DNA of 64,000 bases from Arthrobacter sp. zg-Y1171 (GCF_025244845.1 NZ_CP104264.1:992001-1056000), one strand, 5' to 3'; positions 38,600-48,352 are shown, counted from the stretch's first letter. The notes: generated by a model from the sequence alone, not told the origin. Program-made: numbers and translations.

Positions 38600-39586
38600 A
38601 TGACTACGATGGCAATGACCGAAGAACAGGCAGCCTGGTTCGCGGAGACCTTTGAACGGCTCACGGCGAACGTCGGTGAAGCGGTGCTGGGCAAGAAGGA
38701 CGTTGTCCGGCTCGTATTGACCGCAATGCTGGCTGAAGGCCACGTGCTGCTTGAAGATGCCCCCGGCACCGGCAAGACCATGCTGGCCCGTTCGCTGGCC
38801 GCCACGGTGCAGGGATCCAACTCCCGCATCCAGTTCACCCCGGACCTGCTGCCTTCCGACGTCACCGGCATCACCATCTATGACCAGAAGCAGCAGCTGT
38901 TCGAATTCCACCGCGGGCCCATCTTCGCGAACATCGTGCTTGCGGATGAAATCAACCGCGCTTCGCCCAAGACGCAGTCCGCGTTGCTGGAGGTGATGGA
39001 GGAATCCCGGGTCACCGTGGACGGCGAGACGTACACCCAGGACCGGCCGTTCATGGTGATCGCCACCCAGAACCCGATCGAGCAGGCGGGCACCTACCGG
39101 CTTCCCGAAGCCCAGCTGGACCGCTTCCTCATCAAGACCTCCATCGGCTATCCGGACCACGAGGCAACCCTGGAACTGCTCTCCGGCTCCTCCACCCGAG
39201 ACCGTTCGGCGGCCCTCACCCCGGTGATCACGACGACGGCGGTCCGGGACATGGCCGAGCTGGGCACCACCGTTCACGTGGAACCCGCAGTGCTGGAGTA
39301 CATCTCGCACCTCGTGTCAGCCACCCGTACGGCAACCGAAACACGGCTTGGCGTCAGCGTCCGCGGGGCCCTGGCGATGGTTCGCGTCGCGAAGATCCGG
39401 GCAGCTTCGGAGGGCCGGAACTATGTCCTCCCCGACGACGTCAAGGCGCTGGCACCGGCCGTCTGGACCCACCGGCTCGTGATGGACCCGGAAGCCGAGT
39501 TTGCCGGAGCCAGCCCCGAAGCCGTCCTGCTGTCAGTGCTTGCCGACGTGGCTGCACCCCAGCAGCGGGCCCAGGCGCAGGCCTAG
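38600..39586 (+). CDS. MoxR-family AAA+ ATPase
   Basis: About 328 residues. Walker A in LLEDAPGTGKTMLARSLA, Walker B in NIVLADEINRASPKTQSALLEVM, sensor region FMVIATQNPIEQAGTYRLPEAQLDRF, and a C-terminal lid. MoxR ATPases act with DUF58/VWA and transglutaminase-like partners in the maturation of other proteins, and those partners are the next two genes. ATG 38600 is very close to GGAG (two bases); ATG 38609 is better spaced (MAMTEEQ), and both are possible. Confidence 0.92.
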   Translation: MTTMAMTEEQAAWFAETFERLTANVGEAVLGKKDVVRLVLTAMLAEGHVLLEDAPGTGKTMLARSLAATVQGSNSRIQFTPDLLPSDVTGITIYDQKQQLFEFHRGPIFANIVLADEINRASPKTQSALLEVMEESRVTVDGETYTQDRPFMVIATQNPIEQAGTYRLPEAQLDRFLIKTSIGYPDHEATLELLSGSSTRDRSAALTPVITTTAVRDMAELGTTVHVEPAVLEYISHLVSATRTATETRLGVSVRGALAMVRVAKIRAASEGRNYVLPDDVKALAPAVWTHRLVMDPEAEFAGASPEAVLLSVLADVAAPQQRAQAQA

Positions 39587-39594
39587 GGACGACC

Positions 39595-40953
39595 ATGCCA
39601 AAGTTTTCCGGGCGCACCGGCCGGTGGAGCCGGCGCGCCGCAGTCGGCCTGCGCCGGCGTGCCCTGCGAATGCGCCGTGCAGTCCTCCGCTCCGCTTACT
39701 GGCGGGCCGCCGCACCTAAACTGGCGCCGGTCGCCCGGCGCCTGGCTCCGGTCCTGGAGCGGACCGGAGCCGGACTCGGCTCGGGAGGACGCCGCCTGCG
39801 TGCGGCCATGGCCGCCGTCAGCCCGCTGGGCTGGCTGGCCGTGGGACTCACCTTTGTTCTTGTTCTCCTCGGCACCGTGTTCAACTGGCAGGAGGCGCTG
39901 GTTGCTGCCGTAGGTTCCGGTGTCCTGCTGGTGCTGGGAACGGCGTTCGTCGTCGGCCGGCTCTCCTATGACGTGGCACTGGACCTGGCCCGCACCCGGG
40001 TTGCCGTCGGCGACGCCGCGGTAGGCAGCCTCAGCTTCACGAGCACGGCCGCGCGGTCGATGCTGCCGGTGACCTTTGAGCTTCCGGTGGGCGGAGCCGT
40101 CGCCGCGTTCGACCTGCCCCGCATGCGTCCGGGACACACACATGAGGAACTCTTCAGCATCCCTACGCGCCGCCGAGCCGTCATCAAAGTGGGACCCGTG
40201 GAATCCGTACGCCAGGATCCGCTGCGGCTGATGGGCAGGCGGCTCATCTGGGCCGATCCCGTGGACCTGTACGTGCACCCCCGCACCGTGTCCCTCAGCG
40301 GTTCCACCACAGGGTTCATCCGGGACCTGGAAGGCGAGCCCACTACGGACCTGTCCAGCTCGGACGTGGCCTTCCATGCCCTCAGGGCCTATGTTCCCGG
40401 TGATGACCGCCGGCACATCCACTGGAAGACCACCGCGCGGACGGGCACCCTGATGGTCCGTCAGTTTGAGGAAACCCGGCGTTCCCACGTGGCGGTCGCA
40501 CTGTCTTTGAGCAGCGCCGAGTACACCTCCGAGGAGGACCTGGAACTGGCAGTGTCGGTTGCGGGTTCGCTGGGAGTCCAGGCGTTCCGTGAACAGCTGG
40601 CACTGTCGGTGCTGACCCAGGACGGGCCGCTGCGCTGCACCGCTGCGGGTGCCATGCTGGACGGCCTGACCGAGGCAGAGGGTAAGTCACGTACTTCCGG
40701 GATCGTCGACCTCGCCCGGATCACGGCGGATGCCGTGCCCAACGCCTCTGTCGTGTTCCTTGTAACGGGCACCGAACCCAACGGCGCCGCGCTGCGGTCC
40801 GCCTCGATGAAGGTGCCGCCGGGCATCCGCTGTATTGCGCTGCGTTGCGGAACGGGCCTGGAACCCGCTTTGGCCGCCATAGGCGATCTTGCGGTCCTGG
40901 ACATCGGGGACCTGGAGTCCCTCCCCGGCGTGCTGCGGAAGGCTGTCGCGTGA
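39595..40953 (+). CDS. DUF58 domain protein
   Basis: 452 residues. Arg-rich N-terminus, two adjacent hydrophobic spans (about 80-122), then a beta-rich region and the DUF58 core with the marker RAYVPGDDRRHIHWKTTARTG (about 262-282) followed by a VWA-like segment (VAVALSLSSAEYTSEEDLELAVSVAGSL). DUF58 proteins are partners of MoxR ATPases. The stop overlaps the GTG of the transglutaminase-like gene (GTGA). Role in assembly or folding of exported proteins is inferred from the cluster. Confidence 0.88.
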   Translation: MPKFSGRTGRWSRRAAVGLRRRALRMRRAVLRSAYWRAAAPKLAPVARRLAPVLERTGAGLGSGGRRLRAAMAAVSPLGWLAVGLTFVLVLLGTVFNWQEALVAAVGSGVLLVLGTAFVVGRLSYDVALDLARTRVAVGDAAVGSLSFTSTAARSMLPVTFELPVGGAVAAFDLPRMRPGHTHEELFSIPTRRRAVIKVGPVESVRQDPLRLMGRRLIWADPVDLYVHPRTVSLSGSTTGFIRDLEGEPTTDLSSSDVAFHALRAYVPGDDRRHIHWKTTARTGTLMVRQFEETRRSHVAVALSLSSAEYTSEEDLELAVSVAGSLGVQAFREQLALSVLTQDGPLRCTAAGAMLDGLTEAEGKSRTSGIVDLARITADAVPNASVVFLVTGTEPNGAALRSASMKVPPGIRCIALRCGTGLEPALAAIGDLAVLDIGDLESLPGVLRKAVA

Positions 40954-43427
40954 GCACGAACGTAACCGGCCCGAAGGCGGCAGCCCTGCTGCCCCGGCTG
41001 GCTGACTGGGCGCTGCTCACGGCAGTGCTGACCCTCGGGATCCTGGGATTCGGACCCACCTTCGGCTGGTACATGCGGTTCCTGGTAGCCGGAATCGGCG
41101 GCATCCTGCTGGGCCTGGGCCTGGCCGAAGCATCCGCCAGGCTGCGCTGGGGATTCTGGGCCACCGCAGGCGCTGCGGCCGGCACCTACGTACTGCTGGG
41201 CAGCGCCTTCGCGGCACCGCTCGAAGCCATCGCCGGCATCATTCCCTCGTTCGCTTCCGTCCGGGTTCTGGTCCTGGGCATCGTTTTCGCGTGGAAGGAC
41301 CTGCTGACCATCGCGCCGCCGGTGGGCCTCGCGGCAGGCATGCTGGTGGTGCCGTTCCTGCTTGGCCTGATCGGCGGACTGGTGGCCGGGCTCCTCGCCT
41401 GGCGTGCCCGCCGGCCCTATTGGGTGTTGGCTCCTGTCCTGGCCGTGTTCGTTGCAGGCATAGCCCTCGGCACGGACGAGGCGCCCCTGCCCGGTATCCG
41501 CGGGGCCGTGCTGATTGCCCTGACGATGCCTTGGCTCGCTTACCGGCGGGAGCTGGGCCGGTCCACGGTTGAAACCATTACCCTGGAGGGCACCGGCCCG
41601 GCTGCCGCGGCGTCCGCGGGGGAGGCTACCCGGCGAAACCTCCGCAGTGCGTCCGGGCAACCGTCCGCTGCGGCCCGTGCCGCCCGCGCGCGGCGGCTCG
41701 GTTTCGGAGCGGCTGTGCTTGCCGCAGCGCTGGCTGCGTCCCTTGGAACGGCTCCGCTGCTGGACCAGGGCACCGACCGCCGGGTGCTGCGCGACGTCGT
41801 CGAACCACCCGTGGACCTCTTCGACTATCCCAGCCCGCTTACGGATTTCCGGCGGTATGTGAAGGACGAATCGGACACCACCCTCTTTACGGTGGAAGGA
41901 CTGCCCGAGGGCCAGCGCATCCGCCTGGCCGCCCTGGACGCCTACGACGGCGTGGTCTACACCGTGGACCCGGGCAGCAACGGGAACTTCACCCGCGTGG
42001 GCGACGCACGCTCGGACCTGGCCCAGACGGCCGACGAGGACGGAACCAAGGCGAACCTGAAGTTCACCGTTGGCGAGTACAGCGGCGCCTGGGTTCCGGC
42101 AGGCGGGCAGGCCACGGGCTTCAAGGTATCGGGTGATCGGGCCGCGGACCTTGCCGCCGGCCTCTACTACAGCGAAGCCTCCGGTACGGCGTTGACGGTG
42201 GCGCAGCTGCAGCCCGGGGACACTTATGAGGCCAGTGTCCTTTTCCCCGAAGAGCCCGACGACGCCCAGTTGGCCAAATACCGCTTCTCCTCCACCCAGC
42301 TTCCCCGGGTCTACAACGATCCGCCGATCCTGGGCTCGAAGGCGGCGGATTACGTGGGGGATGAGTCCCGCCCGGTCCAGCGCGTGCGCCGCCTGCAGCA
42401 GATCCTCGCCTCGGAGGGTTTCTTCAGCAACGGCAAGGAGGGGGAGACCCCCTCGCTGCCCGGCCACGGAGCCGCGCGGATGCTGCGGCTGATGGACGCG
42501 GACCAAATGGTCGGCGACGACGAGCAGTATGCCGTCGCCATGGCGTTGATGGCACGCAAGCTGGGCATCCCGGCTCGCGTGGTCATGGGCTTCTATCCGG
42601 ATTGGGACGAAGTGAAGGATCCGTCGGCGCCGCTGGAAATCACCGGCGACGACGTCCACGCCTGGGTGGAGGTGGAGTTCGAACACGTGGGCTGGGTTCC
42701 GTTCTTCCCCACCCCGGATGAGGACAACGAACCGGTGCCGCCGCAGCAGCAGCCGAAGTCCACGCCGAAACCCCAGGTCCTGCAGCCGCCGCCTCCGCCG
42801 CAGGAACCTGCCGAGCTGCCTCCGGACACCGAGGCCGAGGCCCAGGACCCGGAGGAGCAGGAAGACGACTTCTGGGCTACGTTCCGGTACTGGCTGCGCC
42901 TTGTGGCCCTGGCCTCGCTGCCGCTTGTCATCCTGCTGGGCCCGTTGTTGCTGATCCTGCTGGTCAAGGTCCGACGGCGCCGGTCCCGGCGGAAGTCCGG
43001 CACACCCTCCCGGCGGGTCGGCGGCGGCTGGAAGGAAGTGGTGAGCCTGGCCACCGATCTCGGCAGCCGCCCGCCCAGCCACGCGACCCGGCGCGAACAT
43101 GCCGCCCTCCTGCAGCATGCGTTCCCTGTCACGGCGGATTCGACTGCTCTCCTGGCCCGGCGCGCCGACGCAGGTATCTTCGGCCCGGGTGAACCTTCCG
43201 AGGCCGAGGTGGAAGAGTACTGGAAGCAGGTTGAGGAGCACCTGGGCAGGCTCGCAGGATCCGTGGGTTTCTGGCGGCGCCAGCGGGCCCGCTATTCGCC
43301 GCGCTCCCTGCTGCTCGACGCGCGGATGTGGACCCGCCGCCTCAGCCCGGGCCGCTGGGCGCTGCCGTCGGCTAGGGTAAGCAAGAGAACTCGTAAGCCA
43401 GATCACTTTAGTGAACCTTCCGGATAG
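40950..43427 (+). CDS. transglutaminase-like membrane protein without catalytic Cys
   Basis: 825 residues. Six or more membrane spans in the first 240 residues, an extracytoplasmic region with a transglutaminase-like core (about 500-600), a Pro/Glu-rich linker, another span (about 650-670) and a cytoplasmic tail with a DUF4129-like end. In the core the usual GDCEHFA is GDDEQYA, so the nucleophilic Cys is Asp; the His is kept in DVHAWVEVEFE. It is thus probably not a protease or cross-linker but a binding or scaffold module. GTG 40950 overlaps the DUF58 stop, replacing a longer open frame to 40845. Confidence 0.85.
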   Translation: MSTNVTGPKAAALLPRLADWALLTAVLTLGILGFGPTFGWYMRFLVAGIGGILLGLGLAEASARLRWGFWATAGAAAGTYVLLGSAFAAPLEAIAGIIPSFASVRVLVLGIVFAWKDLLTIAPPVGLAAGMLVVPFLLGLIGGLVAGLLAWRARRPYWVLAPVLAVFVAGIALGTDEAPLPGIRGAVLIALTMPWLAYRRELGRSTVETITLEGTGPAAAASAGEATRRNLRSASGQPSAAARAARARRLGFGAAVLAAALAASLGTAPLLDQGTDRRVLRDVVEPPVDLFDYPSPLTDFRRYVKDESDTTLFTVEGLPEGQRIRLAALDAYDGVVYTVDPGSNGNFTRVGDARSDLAQTADEDGTKANLKFTVGEYSGAWVPAGGQATGFKVSGDRAADLAAGLYYSEASGTALTVAQLQPGDTYEASVLFPEEPDDAQLAKYRFSSTQLPRVYNDPPILGSKAADYVGDESRPVQRVRRLQQILASEGFFSNGKEGETPSLPGHGAARMLRLMDADQMVGDDEQYAVAMALMARKLGIPARVVMGFYPDWDEVKDPSAPLEITGDDVHAWVEVEFEHVGWVPFFPTPDEDNEPVPPQQQPKSTPKPQVLQPPPPPQEPAELPPDTEAEAQDPEEQEDDFWATFRYWLRLVALASLPLVILLGPLLLILLVKVRRRRSRRKSGTPSRRVGGGWKEVVSLATDLGSRPPSHATRREHAALLQHAFPVTADSTALLARRADAGIFGPGEPSEAEVEEYWKQVEEHLGRLAGSVGFWRRQRARYSPRSLLLDARMWTRRLSPGRWALPSARVSKRTRKPDHFSEPSG

Positions 43428-43434
43428 GGCGTGA

Positions 43435-44349
43435 ATGAACTCCGACGAAACTGCATCCCCGGATACCGATATGCACGCCGTGTTTGGCTACGCCTCGGAC
43501 CGCGGACTACGCCGCGAACTGAATGAGGACTCGCTCATCGCCGCAGACCCGATTTTTGCCATCGCCGACGGCATGGGCGGGCATGAGGCGGGGGAGGTGG
43601 CCAGCAGCATCTGTGTCCGGACCCTTGGTGATTCCCCGATAGTGGGCAAGCACCTGCCGGAGTTCTCCGCCGAACAGCTGGAGGCCCTGGTCAAGGAGGC
43701 GGACCACCGCATCCGTGAAGCCACAGGCGGGCGGGCCGGCACCACGCTGACCGGCGCCGTCCTCGTCCGGGAAGGGGGAAACCCCTACTGGCTGGTGTTC
43801 AACGTGGGCGATTCACGCACCTACCGGCTGAGCCATGGCGTGCTGGAACAGATCACCGTGGACCACTCCGAGGTCCAGGAACTGGTGGACCTGGGACAGA
43901 TCACCCCGGACGAGGCCCTGGTGCATCCGCGCCGCCACGTAGTCACCCGCGCCCTGGGCACCGGAAACGATGCCGAAGCGGACTTCTGGCTGATCCCGGT
44001 GGAACCGGGGGACCGGCTCCTGGTCTGCTCCGACGGCCTCACCGGCGAGGTTGCCGACGGGCACATCCTGCAGATCCTGACGTCCGTCACCAACCCCCAG
44101 GACGCCTGTGCCGCCTTGGTGCAGGCTGCCTTGCGCTCGGGCGGGCGGGACAACGTCACGGTATTGGTCATCGATGCCGAGGGCGGACCGGACGGACATG
44201 AGTCCGCCGCCATTACGTTGCCCGGAGGGGCCCAGGAACAGCAGCCCACCGGCCCGCGTCCGGTCGAAGGCGACCCGGCGGGTGCCGGGACCGACCCGGC
44301 GGGTGCCGGGACCGACCCGGCGGTATCACGGAAGACCCCGGAGGAATGA
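43435..44349 (+). CDS. PP2C-family Ser/Thr protein phosphatase
   Basis: 304 residues, soluble. All PPM metal and structural motifs are present: GYASDRGLRRELNEDSLI, AIADGMGGHEAGEVAS, RAGTTLTGAVLV, FNVGDSRTYRL, DRLLVCSDGLTGEV and GRDNVTVLVID. After about residue 250 comes a Pro/Gly/Ala tail with a 21-base tandem repeat giving TDPAGAG units. It should reverse phosphorylation by the Ser/Thr kinase encoded two genes downstream. Seven bases separate it from the previous gene, and its stop overlaps the next start (ATGA). Confidence 0.93.
   Translation: MNSDETASPDTDMHAVFGYASDRGLRRELNEDSLIAADPIFAIADGMGGHEAGEVASSICVRTLGDSPIVGKHLPEFSAEQLEALVKEADHRIREATGGRAGTTLTGAVLVREGGNPYWLVFNVGDSRTYRLSHGVLEQITVDHSEVQELVDLGQITPDEALVHPRRHVVTRALGTGNDAEADFWLIPVEPGDRLLVCSDGLTGEVADGHILQILTSVTNPQDACAALVQAALRSGGRDNVTVLVIDAEGGPDGHESAAITLPGGAQEQQPTGPRPVEGDPAGAGTDPAGAGTDPAVSRKTPEE
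44271..44323 (+). repeat. 21-base tandem repeat in the phosphatase tail
   Basis: Two identical 21-base units (44271-44291 and 44292-44312) plus 11 bases of a third, encoding repeated AGAGTDP segments in the C-terminal tail of the phosphatase. Likely a slippage-expanded flexible linker. Confidence 0.9.
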
Positions 44350-45866
44350 AAAACCTGCGCTACCGCCCCGGGACGTGGGTGTGTCTGGTTCGCGATGCGG
44401 TGCTGTGCCTGCTGCCCCCGGACACCGGGGAAGAGCGGGTACGGGAGATCTGGGCACTGCTGGCCACGGAGCCGGCACTTGACCGCGTTTTTTCGGTTGT
44501 CTCCGGGGGACTCTCCGGCAGCCTGGCCGATATGCCTTCCTTCGGTGTGCTTTCCCTGCGGGACCGGGAGCGCCTGCACGTCATCCTGCGCGGTCCGCTG
44601 GAACTGCAGCAGACCGGGAAGGACGAGCCTGCGGCGTCCGGCGAATTTGTCACCACCTGGAGCGAGCGGGTCCTGCCTGCCGGCGGTTCGTTCACCCTGA
44701 AGACCGCGGCTTCGGCTGGTGCTGCCGGAAATTCCGCGGAGAATCCGCTGCTGCCGCTCGAAAGCGGCGTTGCCCTGGTTTCGATGCTGGAATTCGGCTC
44801 CCTGGACGTCGGGGCGCGGGTAGTCGGTGCGCAGGAAACCGCCGGTGCGAAGCCCGCCGAAGCCCAGCCCGCGAAGGTCCAGCCCGTGCCTGTCCAGCCG
44901 GTGGAATCCCGGCCGGCACCAATCCAGGTCGCTTCCCCGGAAGGGAACGCTGCCGCCTCCGGCGAACCCGTTCCGGCAGCGGAGCAAACCGTCGAACCCG
45001 TGCAGGAGCAGGTTTCCGCAGAGGAACCGGACCTGAGCGAGACCGTCCGTCCCCCGGAGGAGGCTTTCGTCCCGTCGGATACCCTCCAGCCTGCCGAAGC
45101 ATCCCTTCCGCCTGCACCGAAGGCGGCTGACGCGCCGTCCGGTGCGCTGATCGATTCAGTTCCGTGGCTGGGCGGCACCTCGACGGCTCCCGTCGGTGCC
45201 CCGGGGCGTCCGACCGCAGCCCCCGTGCCTGCAGCCCCTGTTCCGGCTGCTGCAGCCCCCGTGCCTGCAGCCCCGGCACCGGCGGCAGCACCGGCGGCAA
45301 CTGCCGATCAGGCGCCGGAAGACCTGGACCACGACGGCGACACCATCATGAGCAGCGAACTGACGAAGGCAGCACCGGCGCCGGCCCCTGCCGGGCACCC
45401 GAATACGGCCCCGACGGTTCTGGCCCGCACCTGCCCGCAGGGGCACGCAAATCCGCCTACGCGCAGCGTGTGCGTACACTGCGGGCAGCCGCTGGGCGAG
45501 GAGCCCCACCCGGTTAGCCGTCCTGCCCTGGGACGGGCGGTGTTTTCCACCGGCCACGCGGAGGTCCTGGACCGGAACATTATTGTTGGACGCCAGCCGT
45601 CAGTGGCCAGGGCCCAGGGCTCCGACATGCCGCGGATGGTGCAGGTGCCCAGCAGCGGAGGCGATATTTCCCGTTCGCACGCCGAGATCCGGCTGGAGGG
45701 ATGGCATGTGATGCTCCGGGACCTGTTCTCCACCAACGGCACCGTGCTGGTCCGCGAAGGACAGCTGCCGCACCGCCTTGGCCAGGGTGAAGGGGTAATC
45801 GTGCTCGACGGCGACACCGCCGAGCTCGGCGACGACGTCTGGATCCGGTTCGAAGGACTGGCATGA
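44346..45866 (+). CDS. FHA protein with zinc-ribbon
   Basis: 506 residues. N-terminal domain of about 160 residues (KNLRYRPGTWVCLVRDAVLCLLPPD ... SVVSGGLSGSLADMPSFGVL) of unknown family, a 190-residue low-complexity Pro/Ala/Glu-rich linker, a zinc-ribbon-like CPQGHANPPTRSVCVHCGQ (about 361-379), and a C-terminal FHA domain (about 396-506) with IIVGRQPS, SRSHAEIRLEGW and DLFSTNGTVL, the phosphothreonine-binding residues Arg, Ser, His and Asn. Probably an adaptor recognised by the kinase product; ATGA overlaps join it to phosphatase and kinase genes. Confidence 0.88.
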   Translation: MKNLRYRPGTWVCLVRDAVLCLLPPDTGEERVREIWALLATEPALDRVFSVVSGGLSGSLADMPSFGVLSLRDRERLHVILRGPLELQQTGKDEPAASGEFVTTWSERVLPAGGSFTLKTAASAGAAGNSAENPLLPLESGVALVSMLEFGSLDVGARVVGAQETAGAKPAEAQPAKVQPVPVQPVESRPAPIQVASPEGNAAASGEPVPAAEQTVEPVQEQVSAEEPDLSETVRPPEEAFVPSDTLQPAEASLPPAPKAADAPSGALIDSVPWLGGTSTAPVGAPGRPTAAPVPAAPVPAAAAPVPAAPAPAAAPAATADQAPEDLDHDGDTIMSSELTKAAPAPAPAGHPNTAPTVLARTCPQGHANPPTRSVCVHCGQPLGEEPHPVSRPALGRAVFSTGHAEVLDRNIIVGRQPSVARAQGSDMPRMVQVPSSGGDISRSHAEIRLEGWHVMLRDLFSTNGTVLVREGQLPHRLGQGEGVIVLDGDTAELGDDVWIRFEGLA

Positions 45867-47464
45867 AGAAGCGTGCTCCGGCGCCCCCGCCGGAGATCTC
45901 CGGCTACCGCTATCTGCGGCACCTGGGCTCCGGCGGTTTTGCCGACGTCTACCTCTATGAGCAGGACCATCCCCGGCGGCGCGTTGCCGTCAAGGTGCTC
46001 CTCTCGGACCTGCGCACCAACAGTGCCCGGCGCAGTTTCGAGGCCGAAGCGAACCTCATGGCACAGCTGTCCTCGCACCCGTACATCGTCACCATCTATG
46101 AAGCGGACATCACTGAGGCAGGCCACTCCTATCTGGCCATGGAGTACTGCTCCCGGCCCAGCCTCGACATCAGGTACCGCCAGGGCGGCCTGCCGTTGGC
46201 TGAAGTGCTCACCATCGGCATCCAGGTGGCGTCCGCCGTCGAGACCGCCCACCGTGCCGGGATCGCCCACCGGGACATTAAACCGGCCAATATCCTCACC
46301 ACGGACTACAACCGTCCCGCCCTGACCGACTTCGGGATTTCCGGCACCACCGAGGCCGCCGAGGACGAGGACCTGGGGCTGTCCATTCCCTGGTCGCCTC
46401 CGGAAGCGCTCACCGGCGGCCGGGCGGACGGAATCCGCGTTGACGTCTGGGCCCTCGGCGCCACCCTGTACACCCTGCTGGCAGCGCGTTCGCCGTTTGT
46501 ATTGCCCGGGCAGGGCAATACCCAGCGTGAACTGATCGACCGGATCGTCAGCCAGCCGCTGCGGCCCACCGGACGGGCGGATGTCCCGGAATCCCTGGAA
46601 TTGGCTTTGGCCACGGCGATGGCCAAGTCGCCCGAGTCGCGGTTCTCTTCCGCCTACGCCTTCGGGCTGGCACTGCAGCGGATCCAAGGCGAGCTGAACC
46701 TCGCCAGTACCCCGTTCGAGGTGCTGCAGGAACCGGACCCGACTGAGGAGAGCGGCGAGGACGAGGACCGCACCCGCATCCGGCGCGTCGTCTCCATCGA
46801 TCCAGGCACCACCACGCCGCCGCGCCGGGCACCCCTGCAGCGCCCGACGTCGTCAGTCACCGGCGCGCCCGGTACGGCGCGGGCGGCGGTCCCGGCCACG
46901 GTTTCCCCGGCCCCCTCCGGCGGCGGCGAAGCTGCCGCGGTCCATGAGGGCACGGTAATGCGTTCGGGACTTGCGACGGCGGTACCGGTTCCGGGGGCCG
47001 TGGACCCGGCAGCTCCGCAGGCTTTCAGCTGGCCGGAACCGCCTCGGCGCCGGGGTAAGACTGCACTGCGCATCGGTCTGGTGACAGCGGCAGCGGCCGC
47101 CGTCGGCATTGTCGCCGCGGCCCTGCTGCTGCCCGAGACGGAGCCGAAGAGCGTCCTGCCCACGCCGTCGAAATCCGCGCAGAACCCCCTGGCGGGAACC
47201 GAAGGTGCGGTCCTTCCGCCGGAATCGCTGGCGGCCACTGTGGCGGACGGTTCGGTGTTGTTCACCTGGAGCAACCCGGAACCCGCAGACGGGGATATCT
47301 ATCTGTGGCGGACGGTCAGCGCCACAGCCCGGGGAGAGATGATCCGGACACCGGAGACCAACGCACAGGTTCCGGCGTCGGACGGCGAGACCTGCATAGA
47401 AGTGCAGGTGGCGAGGGACAACGGAAAAGCATCGCCGCCGGTGGCGTTCTGCGCGCCGCAGTGA
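45863..47464 (+). CDS. transmembrane Ser/Thr protein kinase
   Basis: 533 residues. Kinase domain at 12-270: glycine loop LGSGGFADVY, VAVKVLL lysine, HRDIKPANIL catalytic loop, TDFGIS metal loop and PPEAL; all catalytic residues are present. Then an acidic/Pro-rich juxtamembrane part with TRIRR sites, one membrane span (about 403-423, GLVTAAAAAVGIVAAALLL) and an extracellular domain of about 100 residues with a Fn3-like VLFTWSNPEP strand and two Cys near the end. The extracellular domain contains no PASTA repeats. It starts within the stop of the FHA gene and probably phosphorylates the FHA partners or EccC/EccD-side proteins. Confidence 0.93.
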   Translation: MKKRAPAPPPEISGYRYLRHLGSGGFADVYLYEQDHPRRRVAVKVLLSDLRTNSARRSFEAEANLMAQLSSHPYIVTIYEADITEAGHSYLAMEYCSRPSLDIRYRQGGLPLAEVLTIGIQVASAVETAHRAGIAHRDIKPANILTTDYNRPALTDFGISGTTEAAEDEDLGLSIPWSPPEALTGGRADGIRVDVWALGATLYTLLAARSPFVLPGQGNTQRELIDRIVSQPLRPTGRADVPESLELALATAMAKSPESRFSSAYAFGLALQRIQGELNLASTPFEVLQEPDPTEESGEDEDRTRIRRVVSIDPGTTTPPRRAPLQRPTSSVTGAPGTARAAVPATVSPAPSGGGEAAAVHEGTVMRSGLATAVPVPGAVDPAAPQAFSWPEPPRRRGKTALRIGLVTAAAAAVGIVAAALLLPETEPKSVLPTPSKSAQNPLAGTEGAVLPPESLAATVADGSVLFTWSNPEPADGDIYLWRTVSATARGEMIRTPETNAQVPASDGETCIEVQVARDNGKASPPVAFCAPQ

Positions 47465-47554
47465 GAAGCAGCAGGTGCAGATGGACAATGAGGACGTAGC
47501 GGGGCCATGGGGGAGCCGCACGGAAAGCCGGGCAACCGGACAAGGGGGAGACGC

Positions 47555-48352
47555 GTGGGGGAGCTTGCCATAGAGTACTGCGGCGAATGGTACGAGCCGC
47601 AGGAGCCTGCCGTTTTCAGCATCGGCAGGGAGGGCGACCTGGCTATCGATGACAATCCCTACCTGCACCGGAAGTTCCTGAGCATTGCCAAGGACAACGG
47701 CATCTGGTGGCTGACGAATATCGGCAGCCGGATTTCGGCCACCATTGCGGACTCGGGCGGCGGTATGCAGGCCTGGTTGGCTCCCGGTGCCCGGCTTCCC
47801 GTGGTCTTTGAACAGACCCGGATCATCTTCAGTGCCGGTTCCACCACCTACGAATTCGACGTGCACCTGAAAACGCCCACCTTCCGGCAGGATCCCCTCA
47901 GCGCAGCCGAGGGCGGGGACACCACCATCGGTCCCGTGCTCTTCACCGAGTCCCAGAAGGCAGTGATGGTGGCGCTGGCAGAACCGCTGCTGCGGCGGGA
48001 CGGCACCGGCTACAGTGCCCTGCCGACATCCGCGGAGGCAGCGGAGCGGCTGGGCTGGTCGCAGACCCGGTTCAACCGGAAGCTGGATAACGTGTGCGAA
48101 AAGCTGGACCGGGTGGGTGTGGCGGGCCTGCGCGGAGCCGAGGGAAAGCCGGCGTCGAACCGGCGGGCCCGTCTGGTGGAGCATGCCGTAACATCCCAGC
48201 TCGTAACCTCGGCCGACCTGGCACTGTTGGACCGTCCTGCCGATAATCCGGCAGGGGCCGCTCCTATCCGCGAAAACGTGCAGCAGCAGGCACCCGAAGC
48301 GGCATTGCCCGGGGCCCGTACTTCGATCAACAGAACGACAAGGAACACCTAG
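47555..48352 (+). CDS. FHA-like domain fused to a helix-turn-helix
   Basis: About 265 residues from GTG 47555, which has GGGGGAG four bases upstream; ATG 47507 would add 16 basic residues and has weaker support. Residues 1-100 (AIEYCGEWYEPQEPAVFSIGREGDLAIDDNPYLHRKFLSI) form an FHA-like fold with GREGD and HRKF in the phosphopeptide-loop positions. Residues 125-200 (SQKAVMVALAEPLLRR ... TSAEAAERLGWSQTRFNRKLDNVCEKL) look like a sigma-region-4/LuxR-like helix-turn-helix. The tail is Ala/Pro rich. It may link kinase signalling to gene expression or be a structural adaptor. Confidence 0.78.
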   Translation: MGELAIEYCGEWYEPQEPAVFSIGREGDLAIDDNPYLHRKFLSIAKDNGIWWLTNIGSRISATIADSGGGMQAWLAPGARLPVVFEQTRIIFSAGSTTYEFDVHLKTPTFRQDPLSAAEGGDTTIGPVLFTESQKAVMVALAEPLLRRDGTGYSALPTSAEAAERLGWSQTRFNRKLDNVCEKLDRVGVAGLRGAEGKPASNRRARLVEHAVTSQLVTSADLALLDRPADNPAGAAPIRENVQQQAPEAALPGARTSINRTTRNT

